NCBI GenBank assembly: GCA_964244495.1
Contig: CAXTIU010000003.1
Coordinates: 124,001 to 188,000 of the forward strand
DNA length: 64,000 nucleotides
From: RH-AL1 sp964244495
GTDB lineage: Bacteria; Pseudomonadota; Alphaproteobacteria; Rhizobiales; Beijerinckiaceae
Direction: 5' to 3'
Made by a program: the position numbers and the translations under genes. Shown here piece by piece: positions 52,987 to 61,497 of the stretch. Within the stretch, counting starts at the first letter, position 1. Every line of letters starts with the position of its first letter. Under the pieces are notes generated by a model. It had not been told where the DNA came from. It ran no database searches and worked only from the letters and a program-made list of their open reading frames with translations.

Positions 52987-53991
52987 ATGCCCATCCCCAT
53001 CAAGCCGCAGCCCGTCGTCGACTATCCCGTCGAGATCGTTCCGCCCGATATCGCACGCTGGCGTGCCGGCAACACCGGCACCGCCGGCGTGCACAGCTTC
53101 GCGGCCGGGCGACCAGGTCCGCACGCCATGTTGACCGCCATCATCCACGGCAACGAGCCCGCCGGGGCGGTGGCGCTCGCCCGCCTGTTGGAGCGCGGCC
53201 TTCGGCCCTCGCGCGGCCGCCTCACCTTGGTCTTCGGCAACCTCGACGCCTACGACCGGTTCGATCCGGCCGATCCCCGGGCGAGCCGCTGGATCGACGA
53301 GGACCTGAACCGCGTCTGGTCGTCCGACCGCCTCGCCGGCGGCGGCGCCAGCGCCGAGCTTCGCCGCGCCAGAACCCTGCTTCCGTTCGTCGAGCGGGCC
53401 GACTTCCTGCTGGACCTGCATACCACGCAGCACGCCAACGAGCCGCTGATCCTGGCAGGGCCCCTCGAACGCAGCCGGCGGCTGGCGCGAGCGGTCGGCG
53501 GCGCCGACCTCGTGGTCATCGACGAAGGCCACGCGCAAGGCCGGCGCCTGCGCGACCACGCCGGCTTCGGCGATCCGCTCAGTGACAGGACGGCCCTGCT
53601 GATCGAGTGCGGACAGCACTGGGCGGCGGAAAGCGCGGAGGTCGCCACCGCCGTCGCCGCGCGCTTCCTCGAACACTTGGACATGCTGCCCCACGACTTC
53701 GCGAGCGGCCCCCTGGTGTCCGTCCCCGACCGGCCTTCGCGCTTCGTCGAGATCACCTGTCCGGTCACGATCAGGCACGGGTTCGTCTTCGCGCTGCCGC
53801 TTCGCGGCGGCGAGATCCTCGCGAGGGCCGGCACCGTCATCGGACACGACGGCGGGGAGCCGGTCGTCACCCCGCACGACGATTGCGTCGTGATCATGCC
53901 GTCCCAACGGCTGTGGGCCGGGCTGACCGCCGTGCGCCTGGGCCGGCTCGTCGCGCCACCGGATGCCGGCGAGGCCCCGCCGTCACGCTGA
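52987..53991 (+). CDS. Succinylglutamate desuccinylase/aspartoacylase-family zinc hydrolase
   Basis: A 334-residue M14-type zinc carboxyamidase. Metal ligands are His54 and Glu57 in HGNEPAG and His in DLHTTQH near residue 140; ECGQHW near 213 holds the catalytic Glu. A C-terminal beta domain (about 240-325) completes the AstE/AspA fold. Substrates in this family are N-acyl amino acids; this one is not within an arginine (ast) cluster, so the acyl group cannot be deduced. ATG 52987 is preceded by AAGGGACGCGC. Confidence 0.85.
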   Translation: MPIPIKPQPVVDYPVEIVPPDIARWRAGNTGTAGVHSFAAGRPGPHAMLTAIIHGNEPAGAVALARLLERGLRPSRGRLTLVFGNLDAYDRFDPADPRASRWIDEDLNRVWSSDRLAGGGASAELRRARTLLPFVERADFLLDLHTTQHANEPLILAGPLERSRRLARAVGGADLVVIDEGHAQGRRLRDHAGFGDPLSDRTALLIECGQHWAAESAEVATAVAARFLEHLDMLPHDFASGPLVSVPDRPSRFVEITCPVTIRHGFVFALPLRGGEILARAGTVIGHDGGEPVVTPHDDCVVIMPSQRLWAGLTAVRLGRLVAPPDAGEAPPSR

Positions 53992-54110
53992 TCGCCGTCC
54001 GAACGTCTCGCGCTCGCGGACATCGGGCGGCACGCGCGATGGGCTCGAGCGCGCCGCCTTGACGCGTCCCGCGTCGAGCCTCAGTAGGATCGCCACCCCT
54101 TGAGGTCGCC

Positions 54111-55010
54111 ATGCGCCGTCGCTACCACGTCCTCGACGTCTTCACCGACACGGCGCTGGCCGGCAACCCGCTCGCCGTCGTCCTCGATGCCGACGGCCTC
54201 GACGACGCCGCGATGCGGGCGATCGCGCGCGAGTTCAACCTGTCGGAAACCGTGTTCGTCGGCGCGCCGCGCGATCCCGTCAACAGCGCGCGGCTGCGCA
54301 TCTTCACGCCGACGACCGAGCTGCCCTTCGCGGGGCACCCGACGGTCGGCACCGCCGTGCTCCTCGCCCATCTCGAGGCCGCCGACCTCATCGCCCGCGA
54401 GGACATCGGCCTGGTGCTGGAGCTGGCGATCGGCCCGGTCAGCTGCAGCGCGCGGCACCGGCGGGGCGAGGCGGCGCACGCCCGCTTCGAGGCGCCCCGG
54501 CTGGCGGAGGCCGGCGGCGAGCCGCCGGACGGCGCGGCGCTGGCCGCCACGTTCGGGCTGGCGGCGGCGGACATCGGCTTCGCCGGCCACCGCCCGGGCG
54601 TCTTCTCGGCCGGCATCGCCTTCACCTTCGTTCCGCTCGCCAGCCTGGAGGCGCTCGGCCGCGCCAAGCTGCGCGCGGGGCAAGACGGCCCGCGCCGCGC
54701 CTATTACCTTTACACGCCGGCACCGTCCGAGCCGGGCCGACCCCGCGCGTTCCGCTCGCGCATGCTGGCGTCCGGCCTCGGCGTCGCGGAGGACCCGGCC
54801 ACCGGCTCGGCGGCGGTCGCCTTCGCCGGGGCGTGGCTCGCCGCCGAGCGCCTGCCCGACGGCGAGCACGATTGCGTCCTGCTGCAAGGCGTCGAGATGG
54901 GGCGGCCGAGCACGATCGGCCTCGCCTTCGCCGTCGCCGGCGGCCGCCTCGCGCGCACCGATGTCGGTGGCTCGGCGGTGATCGTCGCGCAGGGGACGCT
55001 GGACGTATGA
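54111..55010 (+). CDS. PhzF-family isomerase
   Basis: A 299-residue protein with the diaminopimelate-epimerase-like fold. NLSETVFV contains the conserved active-site Glu46, FTPTTELPFAGHPTVGTA and ATGSAAVAFAGAWLA are the other core motifs. Phenazine synthesis is not implied: no other phz gene is present and stand-alone PhzF homologues are widespread with mostly unknown substrates. The stop overlaps the NUDIX ATG (ATGA), so the two are translated together. Confidence 0.9.
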   Translation: MRRRYHVLDVFTDTALAGNPLAVVLDADGLDDAAMRAIAREFNLSETVFVGAPRDPVNSARLRIFTPTTELPFAGHPTVGTAVLLAHLEAADLIAREDIGLVLELAIGPVSCSARHRRGEAAHARFEAPRLAEAGGEPPDGAALAATFGLAAADIGFAGHRPGVFSAGIAFTFVPLASLEALGRAKLRAGQDGPRRAYYLYTPAPSEPGRPRAFRSRMLASGLGVAEDPATGSAAVAFAGAWLAAERLPDGEHDCVLLQGVEMGRPSTIGLAFAVAGGRLARTDVGGSAVIVAQGTLDV

Positions 55011-55732
55011 GCCATTCCCGACCTGCGAGCGAGGGATTCGTCGCCGCCGTCGACGTCCGCGTCGAGCGATACGACTGGGCCTTCGCGCGCGAGCAGGCGC
55101 CACGCCTCGACGCGCATTGGGACGCGTTGCGCGCGCGAAAGCCGTCGCTGTTCGACGGCCGCGTGCTGCTGTCGCACGCGCTGGCGATCGAGCCGACCGG
55201 CGGCGGCGTGCTGCGCGGGCGCTGCTTCGAGACCGGCTACCGTTCCTTCATCGGCTGGCGCGACTTCGGCTACCCCGGCGCGCCGGTCACCAACTGCTTC
55301 GCCTTGCCGGCGCTGCGCTCCGCCTGCGGCGCCTTCATGCTGGGCGCCATGAGCGCGACCACCGCCAACGCCGGACGGCTGTACTTCCCGGCGGGGACGC
55401 CGGAGCCGGCCGACACCGACGCAGACGGCCGCGTCGATTTCGACGCCAACATCCTGCGCGAACTCGCGGAGGAGACCGGGCTGGGCGCGGACGACGTGAC
55501 GCTCGACCCGACGTGGCGGGTCGTGCGCGCCGGGCCGCTCGCCGCCCTCTTCAAGGTCGCGCGCTCGCCGCTGGACGCGGCGGCGCTGCAAGCCCGCTTC
55601 GCCGCGTACCGCGCCACGCAGGCCGAGCCGGAGCTCGACCGCCTCGTGCCGGTGCGCGACGCCGGCGATTTCGACGCCGAGCGCATGCCGGCCTTCATGC
55701 TGCGCTACCTGGCCGACGCGCTCGGCACCTGA
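55007..55732 (+). CDS. NUDIX-superfamily protein with an incomplete Nudix box
   Basis: A 241-residue protein. The helix-turn-helix part of the Nudix box, RELAEETGL, is intact with its metal-binding glutamates, but the upstream Gly and Glu of G-x5-E-x7-REUxEExGU are replaced (the loop reads DADGRVDFDANIL). LYFPAGTPEP is the preceding strand. Substrate unknown; homologues in alphaproteobacteria are plain 'NUDIX hydrolase'. Coupled to the PhzF gene by ATGA overlap. Confidence 0.8.
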   Translation: MSHSRPASEGFVAAVDVRVERYDWAFAREQAPRLDAHWDALRARKPSLFDGRVLLSHALAIEPTGGGVLRGRCFETGYRSFIGWRDFGYPGAPVTNCFALPALRSACGAFMLGAMSATTANAGRLYFPAGTPEPADTDADGRVDFDANILRELAEETGLGADDVTLDPTWRVVRAGPLAALFKVARSPLDAAALQARFAAYRATQAEPELDRLVPVRDAGDFDAERMPAFMLRYLADALGT

Positions 55733-55781
55733 AACCACGGCGTCGGCCCGGACACCGCCGCGCACGTGCCGGGCTGGCGCC

Positions 55782-56153
55782 CTAGGCGCGATAGCCGTGC
55801 GAGGCCTTGGACTGGGCGACGATCCTGTGCGCCTCGCCGGCGCGCCCGGCCGAGCAGGCGGCGGCGGCGCGCGACAGCTCCGACTGGATCTGGGCGTAAA
55901 CCTTGTCGGCCACGTTGCCGGTGTCGAGGTCCGCCTTGAGGATCGCCTGGTATCGGTCGATCTCGGCGGCGCAGCCCGAGCCTTCCGGATGGTAGGCGCC
56001 GGGCGTCGCCGGGGCGGAGGCGACCGGACCGCCGCCGAGCGCGTCGTTGCAGCCGGCCAGCGCCAGCGCCATCAGCGGTCCGGCGAGCAGGAGGGGCAAC
56101 CGGGGCCGGACGGTTCGGGCGGCGGCGGATCGCGACGGGAAGAGGGTGCGCAT
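55782..56153 (-). CDS. Small lipoprotein, hypothetical
   Basis: A 123-residue protein with lipobox LALAGC (about residue 35) and a helical mature part containing two or three Cys (GCAAEIDRYQAI, AACSAGRAGEAHRI). The segment DLDTGNVADKVYAQIQSELSRAAAAC resembles small conserved periplasmic proteins of Hyphomicrobiales; function unknown. ATG at 56153 is the only start giving a sensible signal. Divergent from rpmB. Confidence 0.72.
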   Translation of the reverse strand: MRTLFPSRSAAARTVRPRLPLLLAGPLMALALAGCNDALGGGPVASAPATPGAYHPEGSGCAAEIDRYQAILKADLDTGNVADKVYAQIQSELSRAAAACSAGRAGEAHRIVAQSKASHGYRA

Positions 56154-56250
56154 GGGATCGGCTCCTGGACGACGGCGTTCGTAACCCGGCGCGCGGCGCG
56201 GCACCACAGGGGCTCGCGCCCGATCCAAGATAATGCCGGAGTGAGGCTGC

Positions 56251-56277
56251 TTGACCACTCCCGCCGCCTCGGATACG
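56251..56277 (+). promoter_or_regulatory. Possible promoter of rpmB
   Basis: TTGACC (56251-56256) and GATACG (56272-56277) are 15 bp apart (16 if ATACGA is taken), a reasonable but imperfect sigma-70-like pair about 40 bp before the rpmB ATG. Confidence 0.35.
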
Positions 56278-56318
56278 AACCTGCCTCCCCCCATTCGCTC
56301 GATCTCGAGGACCCCACG

Positions 56319-56627
56319 ATGTCGCGTCGTTGTGAACTGACCGGCAAAGCCGTTCAAACCGGCAATACGGTCAGCCATTCCAACCGCAAGACGCGGACGC
56401 GCTTTTTGCCCAACCTCGTCAACGTGACGCTGACGTCGGAGTCGCTGGAGCGCTCCATGCGGGTGCGGATCGCGGCGGCGGCGCTGCGCTCGGTCGAACA
56501 TCGCGGCGGGTTGGACGGCTTCCTCGTCAAGGCGCGGGAGACCGAGCTGTCCCCGGCGATGCGCGTGCTGAAGCGCGAGATCGCCAAGAAGCACACGGAG
56601 CAGCACGCGGTCGCGACGCCGGCCTGA
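56319..56627 (+). CDS. rpmB: 50S ribosomal protein L28
   Basis: A 102-residue L28: MSRRCELTGKAVQTGNTVSHSNRKTRTRFLPN at the start (Cys-poor form) and LVNVTLTSESLERSMRVRIAA following, as in alphaproteobacteria, where the protein has an extended C-terminal helix. ATG 56319 follows CTCGAGGACCCCACG. It is followed by a rho-independent terminator at 56660. Confidence 0.97.
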   Translation: MSRRCELTGKAVQTGNTVSHSNRKTRTRFLPNLVNVTLTSESLERSMRVRIAAAALRSVEHRGGLDGFLVKARETELSPAMRVLKREIAKKHTEQHAVATPA

Positions 56628-56659
56628 GCCGCGCCGACCGCTTCGGCGATGCGACGACG

Positions 56660-56683
56660 AAGGGCTGCGCTGCGGCCCTTTTT
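56660..56683 (+). terminator. Rho-independent terminator of rpmB
   Basis: AAGGGC (56660-56665) pairs with GCCCTT (56675-56680), followed by a T-run ending at 56683. Placed 33 bp after the rpmB stop and about 80 bp before mnmE, it insulates the two transcripts. Confidence 0.75.
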
Positions 56684-56761
56684 CATGCGCGCTTCCCCGC
56701 CCTCGTCCTTCCACTAGTCTGGCCGTCCGGCCGGTGAACGGGGAGGCGGGAGACCATCGCG

Positions 56762-58063
56762 ATGGATGACACGATCTTCGCCGTCGCGACCGGCGCCGGG
56801 CGCGCCGCGATCTGCATCGTCCGCGTGTCGGGACCGGGCGCGCGCGAGGTCCTGCGCCGGCTCGCCGGCCGCGTGCCCCCGGCGCGGCACGCCACCTTGG
56901 CGCGGCTCCGCGACCCCGGCAGCGGCGAGACGCTGGATCAGGCGCTGGTCCTGTTCTTCGAGGGGCCACGCAGCGAACTCGGCGAGGACGGGGCCGAGCT
57001 GCACCTCCACGGCGGCCGCGCGGTCGTCGCCGCCGTGCTCGCCGCCCTCGCCGCGATGCCGGGTCTGCGCGCCGCCGAGCCGGGCGAGTTCGCCCGCCGC
57101 GCCTTCCGCAACGGCCGGATGGATCTGGCCCAGCTCGAAGGCCTCGCCGACCTGATCGACGCCGAGACCGAGTGGCAGCGCCGTCAGGCCCAGCGCCAGC
57201 TGTCGGGGGCGATGCGCGACGCCACCGCGCCCTGGCGCGCCGCGCTCGTCGAGGCCGCCGCCCTCGTCGAGGCGGCCATCGACTTCACCGAGGACGTCGA
57301 ACTGGACGGCACGGTGCGCGGCGACGTGCGCGACCTCGTCGCGCCGGTGCGGGCCGGGCTGCGGGCCGAGCTGGCGCGGGCGCACGCCGCCGAGCGCCTG
57401 CGCGAAGGCGTGCAGGTGGTGATCGCCGGGCCGCCGAACGCCGGCAAGTCGTCGCTGCTGAACGCGCTCGCGCGGCGCGAGGCGGCGATCGTCTCGGCGC
57501 TCGCCGGCACCACGCGCGACATCGTCGAGGTGCACCTCGACCTCGACGGCTGCCCGCTCACCCTCGTCGACACGGCGGGCCTGCGCGACGCCGCCGATCC
57601 CGTGGAGCGGATCGGCGTCGAGCGCGCGCGGGCGCGGGCGGGCGCGGCCGACCTCGTGCTCTGGCTGGGCGACGACGCGTGCCCCGCCTCGGGCCAGGCG
57701 CCGGTGTGGCGGATCGCGACGAAGGCTGACCTCCGCCCGGCCGCCGCGTGCTTTCCCGACGCGATGCCGGTCAGCGCCGTCACCGGCCTCAACCTCGACG
57801 CGCTGCGCGAACGTTTGGCCGCCTTCGCGGCGACCATCGCGCAGGGCGGCGCGAGCGCGCTCGTCGCCCGGCAGCGCCACCGCCACGCCTTCGCCGACGC
57901 CCTGCGCGCGCTCGACGCGATCGAGGCCGGTCCCACCCTGCCGATCGAGCTGGTGGCGGAGCAGCTGCGGGTGGCGCGGCACGCCCTCGCCCGGCTGATC
58001 GGCACGGTCGATGTCGAGGACATCCTCGGCGACATCTTCTCCCGCTTCTGCATCGGCAAGTAG
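56762..58063 (+). CDS. mnmE: tRNA uridine-5-carboxymethylaminomethyl synthesis GTPase MnmE
   Basis: A 433-residue GTPase that with MnmG modifies U34 of several tRNAs. The N-terminal folate-binding domain starts DTIFAVATGAGRAAI; the helical domain follows; G1 is GPPNAGKSS near residue 223, the switch has AGTTRDIVEVHLDL, and G3 is DTAGLRDA. The C-terminal FCIGK carries the essential Cys of the CIGK motif. ATG 56762. First gene of the origin-proximal cluster mnmE-mnmG-rsmG-parA-parB. Confidence 0.97.
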   Translation: MDDTIFAVATGAGRAAICIVRVSGPGAREVLRRLAGRVPPARHATLARLRDPGSGETLDQALVLFFEGPRSELGEDGAELHLHGGRAVVAAVLAALAAMPGLRAAEPGEFARRAFRNGRMDLAQLEGLADLIDAETEWQRRQAQRQLSGAMRDATAPWRAALVEAAALVEAAIDFTEDVELDGTVRGDVRDLVAPVRAGLRAELARAHAAERLREGVQVVIAGPPNAGKSSLLNALARREAAIVSALAGTTRDIVEVHLDLDGCPLTLVDTAGLRDAADPVERIGVERARARAGAADLVLWLGDDACPASGQAPVWRIATKADLRPAAACFPDAMPVSAVTGLNLDALRERLAAFAATIAQGGASALVARQRHRHAFADALRALDAIEAGPTLPIELVAEQLRVARHALARLIGTVDVEDILGDIFSRFCIGK

Positions 58064-58075
58064 CGCCGGATCTCC

Positions 58076-58091
58076 TGTTCCACGTGAAACA
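58076..58091. promoter_or_regulatory. parS-like centromere site in the mnmE-mnmG gap
   Basis: TGTTCCACGTGAAACA matches the ParB-binding consensus TGTTTCACGTGAAACA at 15 of 16 positions. It is located between the mnmE stop and the mnmG start, about 3.4 kb from parB. Confidence 0.85.
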
Positions 58092-58136
58092 CCCCCGGCT
58101 GTGGCGCGGCGCGTTCCCGACCTGCTATAAGGCGCC

Positions 58137-60014
58137 ATGGCATTCTCATCCTACGACGTGGTGGTCGTCGGCGGCGGCCACGCCGGCTGCGAGGCCGCCG
58201 CCGCCGCCGCCCGCACCGGGGCGCGAACCGCCCTCGTTACCCAGCGTCGCGCCACCATCGGCGTGATGTCCTGCAACCCGGCGATCGGCGGCCTCGGCAA
58301 GGGGCATCTCGTCCGCGAGATCGACGCCCTCGACGGGCTGATGGGCCGCGTGGCGGACGCCGCCGGCATCCAGTTCCGCATGCTGAACCGCTCCAAGGGC
58401 GCCGCCGTGCGCGGGCTGCGCGCCCAGGCCGACCGCCGGCTCTACCGCGAGGCGATGCAGGCGGCGCTCGCCGCGACGGCGAACCTCGACATCGTGGAAG
58501 CCGAGGCGGCGGACCTCGCCGTGGAGGACGGCCGCGTCGCCGGCCTCGTCCTCGCCGACGGGCGCACCCTGCCCTGCGGCGCGGCCGTGCTGACGACCGG
58601 CACCTTCCTCAACGGGCTGATCCACTGCGGCCCGGTCCGCCGCGCCGCCGGGCGCGACGGCGACGCGCCCTCGCTCGCGCTCTCCGCCTCGCTCGCCCGC
58701 CTCGGCTTCGCGCTCGGCCGGCTGAAGACCGGCACGCCGCCGCGCCTCGACGGACGCACGATCGACTGGGCGGGGCTGACCCGTCAGGGCGGCGATGCGG
58801 AGCCGGAGCCGTTCTCGTTCCTGACGCGGGAGATCGGCAACCCACAGGTCGACTGCTTCATCACGGAGACCACCGCCGCCGGCCACGCGATCATCGCCGA
58901 CAACATCGCGCTGTCGCCGGTCTATTCCGGGGCGATCGCCGGCCGCGGCCCGCGCTACTGCCCCTCCATCGAGGACAAGGTCGTCCGCTTCGCGGCGCGC
59001 GGCGCCCACCAAGTGTTCCTGGAACCTGAAGGGCTCGACGACCCGACGGTCTACCCCAACGGCATCTCCACCTCGCTGCCGCCGGAGATCCAGGACCGTT
59101 TCCTGCGCACCATCCCCGGCCTGGCGCACGTCACCGTGCTGAAGCCAGGCTACGCCATCGAGTACGACTACGTCGATCCGCGCGAGCTGACCGCGTCACT
59201 GGAGGCGAAGCGCGTCGCCGGCCTGTTCCTCGCCGGACAGATCAACGGCACCACCGGCTACGAGGAGGCGGCGGCGCAGGGCCTGGTGGCAGGCCTCAAC
59301 GCCGCGCGCCGCGCCGGCGGCGAGCCGCCCGCCACCTTCGATCGCGGCGAGGCCTACCTCGGCGTGATGATCGACGACCTCGTGACGCGGGGCGTGAGCG
59401 AGCCCTACCGGATGTTCACCTCGCGCGCGGAGTACCGGCTCACGCTGCGGGGCGACAACGCCGACCAGCGCCTGACGCGCCGGGGCGAGGCGCTGGGCTT
59501 GGTCGGCAGCGCGCGTGCGGAACGCTTCGCCGCCAAGCAGGCGGCCTACGCCGACGCGGTCGCGGCGCTGCGGCGCGTCGCCCTCAGCCCGAACGAGGCG
59601 GCGCGGCACGGGCTCGCCGTCAACCACGACGGCGTGCGCCGCGACGGCTTCGCCCTCCTCGGCTTCCCCGACATCGCCTTCGACGCGCTGCGCCCGGTCT
59701 GGCCCGAACTCGCCGGGGTGTCCGCCGCGACCGCCGCGCAGGTCGAGATCGACGCGAAATACGCCGTCTACCTCGACCGCCAGCACGCCGACATCGCCGC
59801 CTGCCGCCGCGACGAAGCCCTCACCATCCCCGCCGACCTCGACTTCGCCGCCCTGCCCGGCCTGTCGAGCGAGATCCGCGCGCGCCTCGCCCTGGTGCGG
59901 CCGGCCACGATGGGGCAGGCGGGGCGCATCGAGGGGATGACGCCGACCGCGCTCACCCTGCTCGCCGCCCATGTCCGCAGGCCGGGCGCGGCCGGCAGAA
60001 CCGCGCGCGCCTAG
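58137..60014 (+). CDS. mnmG: tRNA uridine-5-carboxymethylaminomethyl modification enzyme MnmG (GidA)
   Basis: A 625-residue FAD enzyme and partner of MnmE. The dinucleotide motif VVVGGGHAGCEAA begins at residue 8; MSCNPAIGGLGKGHLVREIDALDG is the folate/FAD loop with its Cys near residue 45, and GPRYCPSIEDKVVRF holds another conserved Cys near 280. The C-terminal domain ends IEGMTPTALTLLAAHVRR, the region binding tRNA and MnmE. ATG 58137. Confidence 0.97.
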   Translation: MAFSSYDVVVVGGGHAGCEAAAAAARTGARTALVTQRRATIGVMSCNPAIGGLGKGHLVREIDALDGLMGRVADAAGIQFRMLNRSKGAAVRGLRAQADRRLYREAMQAALAATANLDIVEAEAADLAVEDGRVAGLVLADGRTLPCGAAVLTTGTFLNGLIHCGPVRRAAGRDGDAPSLALSASLARLGFALGRLKTGTPPRLDGRTIDWAGLTRQGGDAEPEPFSFLTREIGNPQVDCFITETTAAGHAIIADNIALSPVYSGAIAGRGPRYCPSIEDKVVRFAARGAHQVFLEPEGLDDPTVYPNGISTSLPPEIQDRFLRTIPGLAHVTVLKPGYAIEYDYVDPRELTASLEAKRVAGLFLAGQINGTTGYEEAAAQGLVAGLNAARRAGGEPPATFDRGEAYLGVMIDDLVTRGVSEPYRMFTSRAEYRLTLRGDNADQRLTRRGEALGLVGSARAERFAAKQAAYADAVAALRRVALSPNEAARHGLAVNHDGVRRDGFALLGFPDIAFDALRPVWPELAGVSAATAAQVEIDAKYAVYLDRQHADIAACRRDEALTIPADLDFAALPGLSSEIRARLALVRPATMGQAGRIEGMTPTALTLLAAHVRRPGAAGRTARA

Positions 60015-60027
60015 CATCGGCCCCCAC

Positions 60028-60666
60028 GTGAGCAGCCAGCACCGCGTCACCGCCTCGCTGCCCGACGCCGTCGCGCGTCGCCTGACGATCTACGCCGACC
60101 TGCTCGGGCGCTGGCAGCGGACGATCAACCTCGTCGCGCCCTCCACCCTGCCCGACCTGTGGTCGCGCCACATCGGCGACTCGCTGCAGGTCCAGGCCGC
60201 CGCGCCGGCGGCGCGGCGCTGGGTCGACCTCGGCTCGGGCGGCGGCTTCCCCGGGCTCGTCACGGCCATCGTGCTCGCCGAGGTCGCCGGCGCCCGCGTC
60301 CACCTCGTCGAGAGCGACAAGCGCAAGGCGGCCTTCCTCGCCGCTGTTTCACGTGAAACAGGGGTGCCGGCCACCGTGCACGCCGAGAGGATCGAGGCTT
60401 TCGTGCCGCGCCACGACGAGCCGGTCGACGCGGTCAGCGCCCGCGCCCTCGCGCCCCTCGACAAGCTCGTCGCCTACAGCCACGCGTTCCTGCGCGCCGG
60501 CGCGGTCGGCGTCTTTCCCAAGGGGCGGACGGCGGCAAGCGAATTGACCCACCTCCACCTTGACCGTAGATTCAGCATCGAATCCGTGCCCAGCCGGACG
60601 GAGGATGGCGCGAGCCTCCTGATCGTGCGGTGCGCGACCGGCCATCCCACCCCCTGCGGAGTGTAA
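60028..60666 (+). CDS. rsmG: 16S rRNA (guanine527-N7)-methyltransferase RsmG
   Basis: A 212-residue SAM methyltransferase. The GxGxG motif is in WVDLGSGGGFPGLV near residue 68; LVESDKRKAAFLAAV near 95 is the adenosine-binding segment. GTG at 60028 is used; an in-frame extension to 59971 overlaps mnmG. A perfect parS site is embedded in the coding sequence at 60345-60360, read as the VSRETG stretch, so this codon stretch is constrained twice. Confidence 0.95.
   Translation: MSSQHRVTASLPDAVARRLTIYADLLGRWQRTINLVAPSTLPDLWSRHIGDSLQVQAAAPAARRWVDLGSGGGFPGLVTAIVLAEVAGARVHLVESDKRKAAFLAAVSRETGVPATVHAERIEAFVPRHDEPVDAVSARALAPLDKLVAYSHAFLRAGAVGVFPKGRTAASELTHLHLDRRFSIESVPSRTEDGASLLIVRCATGHPTPCGV
60345..60360. 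promoter_or_regulatory. Perfect parS centromere site inside rsmG
   Basis: TGTTTCACGTGAAACA, the full 16-bp palindromic ParB-binding consensus, within rsmG about 1.2 kb upstream of parB. With the 58076 site it marks this stretch as the chromosome centromere and, in relatives, places it near oriC. Confidence 0.95.
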
Positions 60667-60670
60667 CGAC

Positions 60671-61486
60671 GTGCCGCTCGCCAAATCGCTGCGCGTCCTC
60701 GTGCTCGCCAACCAGAAGGGCGGAGTCGGCAAGACGACCACCGCCATCAACCTCGGCACGGCGCTCGCCGCGATCGACGAGCGCGTGCTGCTCGTCGACC
60801 TCGACCCGCAGGGCAACGCCTCGACCGGGCTCGGCATCGACCGCAAGAGCCGCGCGATCTCCACCTACAACGTGATGATGGGGGAAACCTCGCTCGGCGA
60901 CGCCATCCAGGTCACCGCCGTGCCGCGCCTGTCGGTGGCGCCCTCCACCCTCGACCTGCTCGGCGTCGAGCTGGAGATCGCCGGCGACCGCGACCGCGCC
61001 TACAAGCTGCGGGAGGCGGTGCTCGACTTCGACGCCGCGCAGGCCGGCCGCGCGGACGCCTACTCCTACATCCTGATCGACTGCCCGCCTTCGCTCAACC
61101 TGCTGACGATCAACGCGCTCGCCGCCGCCCACGCCGTGGTGGTGCCGCTGCAGTGCGAGTTCTTCGCGCTGGAGGGCCTGACCCAGCTGCTCGCCACGGT
61201 GGACCAGGTGCGCGCCGCGCTGAACCCCGACCTGTCGGTGCACGGCGTGGTGCTGACGATGTACGACGCGCGCAACAACCTCGCCAACCAGGTCGTCGCC
61301 GACGTGCGCGGCTTCCTCGGTGACAAGGTGTACGAGACGGTGATCCCGCGCAACGTGCGCATCTCGGAGGCACCCTCGCACGGCAAGCCGGCCCTGCTCT
61401 ACGACCTGCGCTGCTCCGGCAGCCAAGCCTACCTCAAGCTCGCCTCGGAAGTGATCCGGCGCGAGCGCCACCTCCGCGCCGCCTGA
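60671..61486 (+). CDS. parA: Chromosome-partitioning ATPase ParA
   Basis: A 271-residue Walker-type ATPase. The deviant Walker A KGGVGKTT starts at Lys16, DLDPQGNASTGLGI near residue 46 is Walker A', and ILIDCPPSLNLL near 135 Walker B. It segregates ParB-parS complexes after replication. GTG 60671 follows the rsmG stop by 4 bp; the pair with parB (11 bp downstream) is surely one transcript. Confidence 0.97.
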   Translation: MPLAKSLRVLVLANQKGGVGKTTTAINLGTALAAIDERVLLVDLDPQGNASTGLGIDRKSRAISTYNVMMGETSLGDAIQVTAVPRLSVAPSTLDLLGVELEIAGDRDRAYKLREAVLDFDAAQAGRADAYSYILIDCPPSLNLLTINALAAAHAVVVPLQCEFFALEGLTQLLATVDQVRAALNPDLSVHGVVLTMYDARNNLANQVVADVRGFLGDKVYETVIPRNVRISEAPSHGKPALLYDLRCSGSQAYLKLASEVIRRERHLRAA

Positions 61487-61497
61487 CAGGATCTTAA

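Noticed and set aside
54111..55010. Part of a phenazine biosynthesis cluster because of PhzF.
   Set aside because: No other phz genes are present; stand-alone PhzF homologues are common and functionally unassigned.
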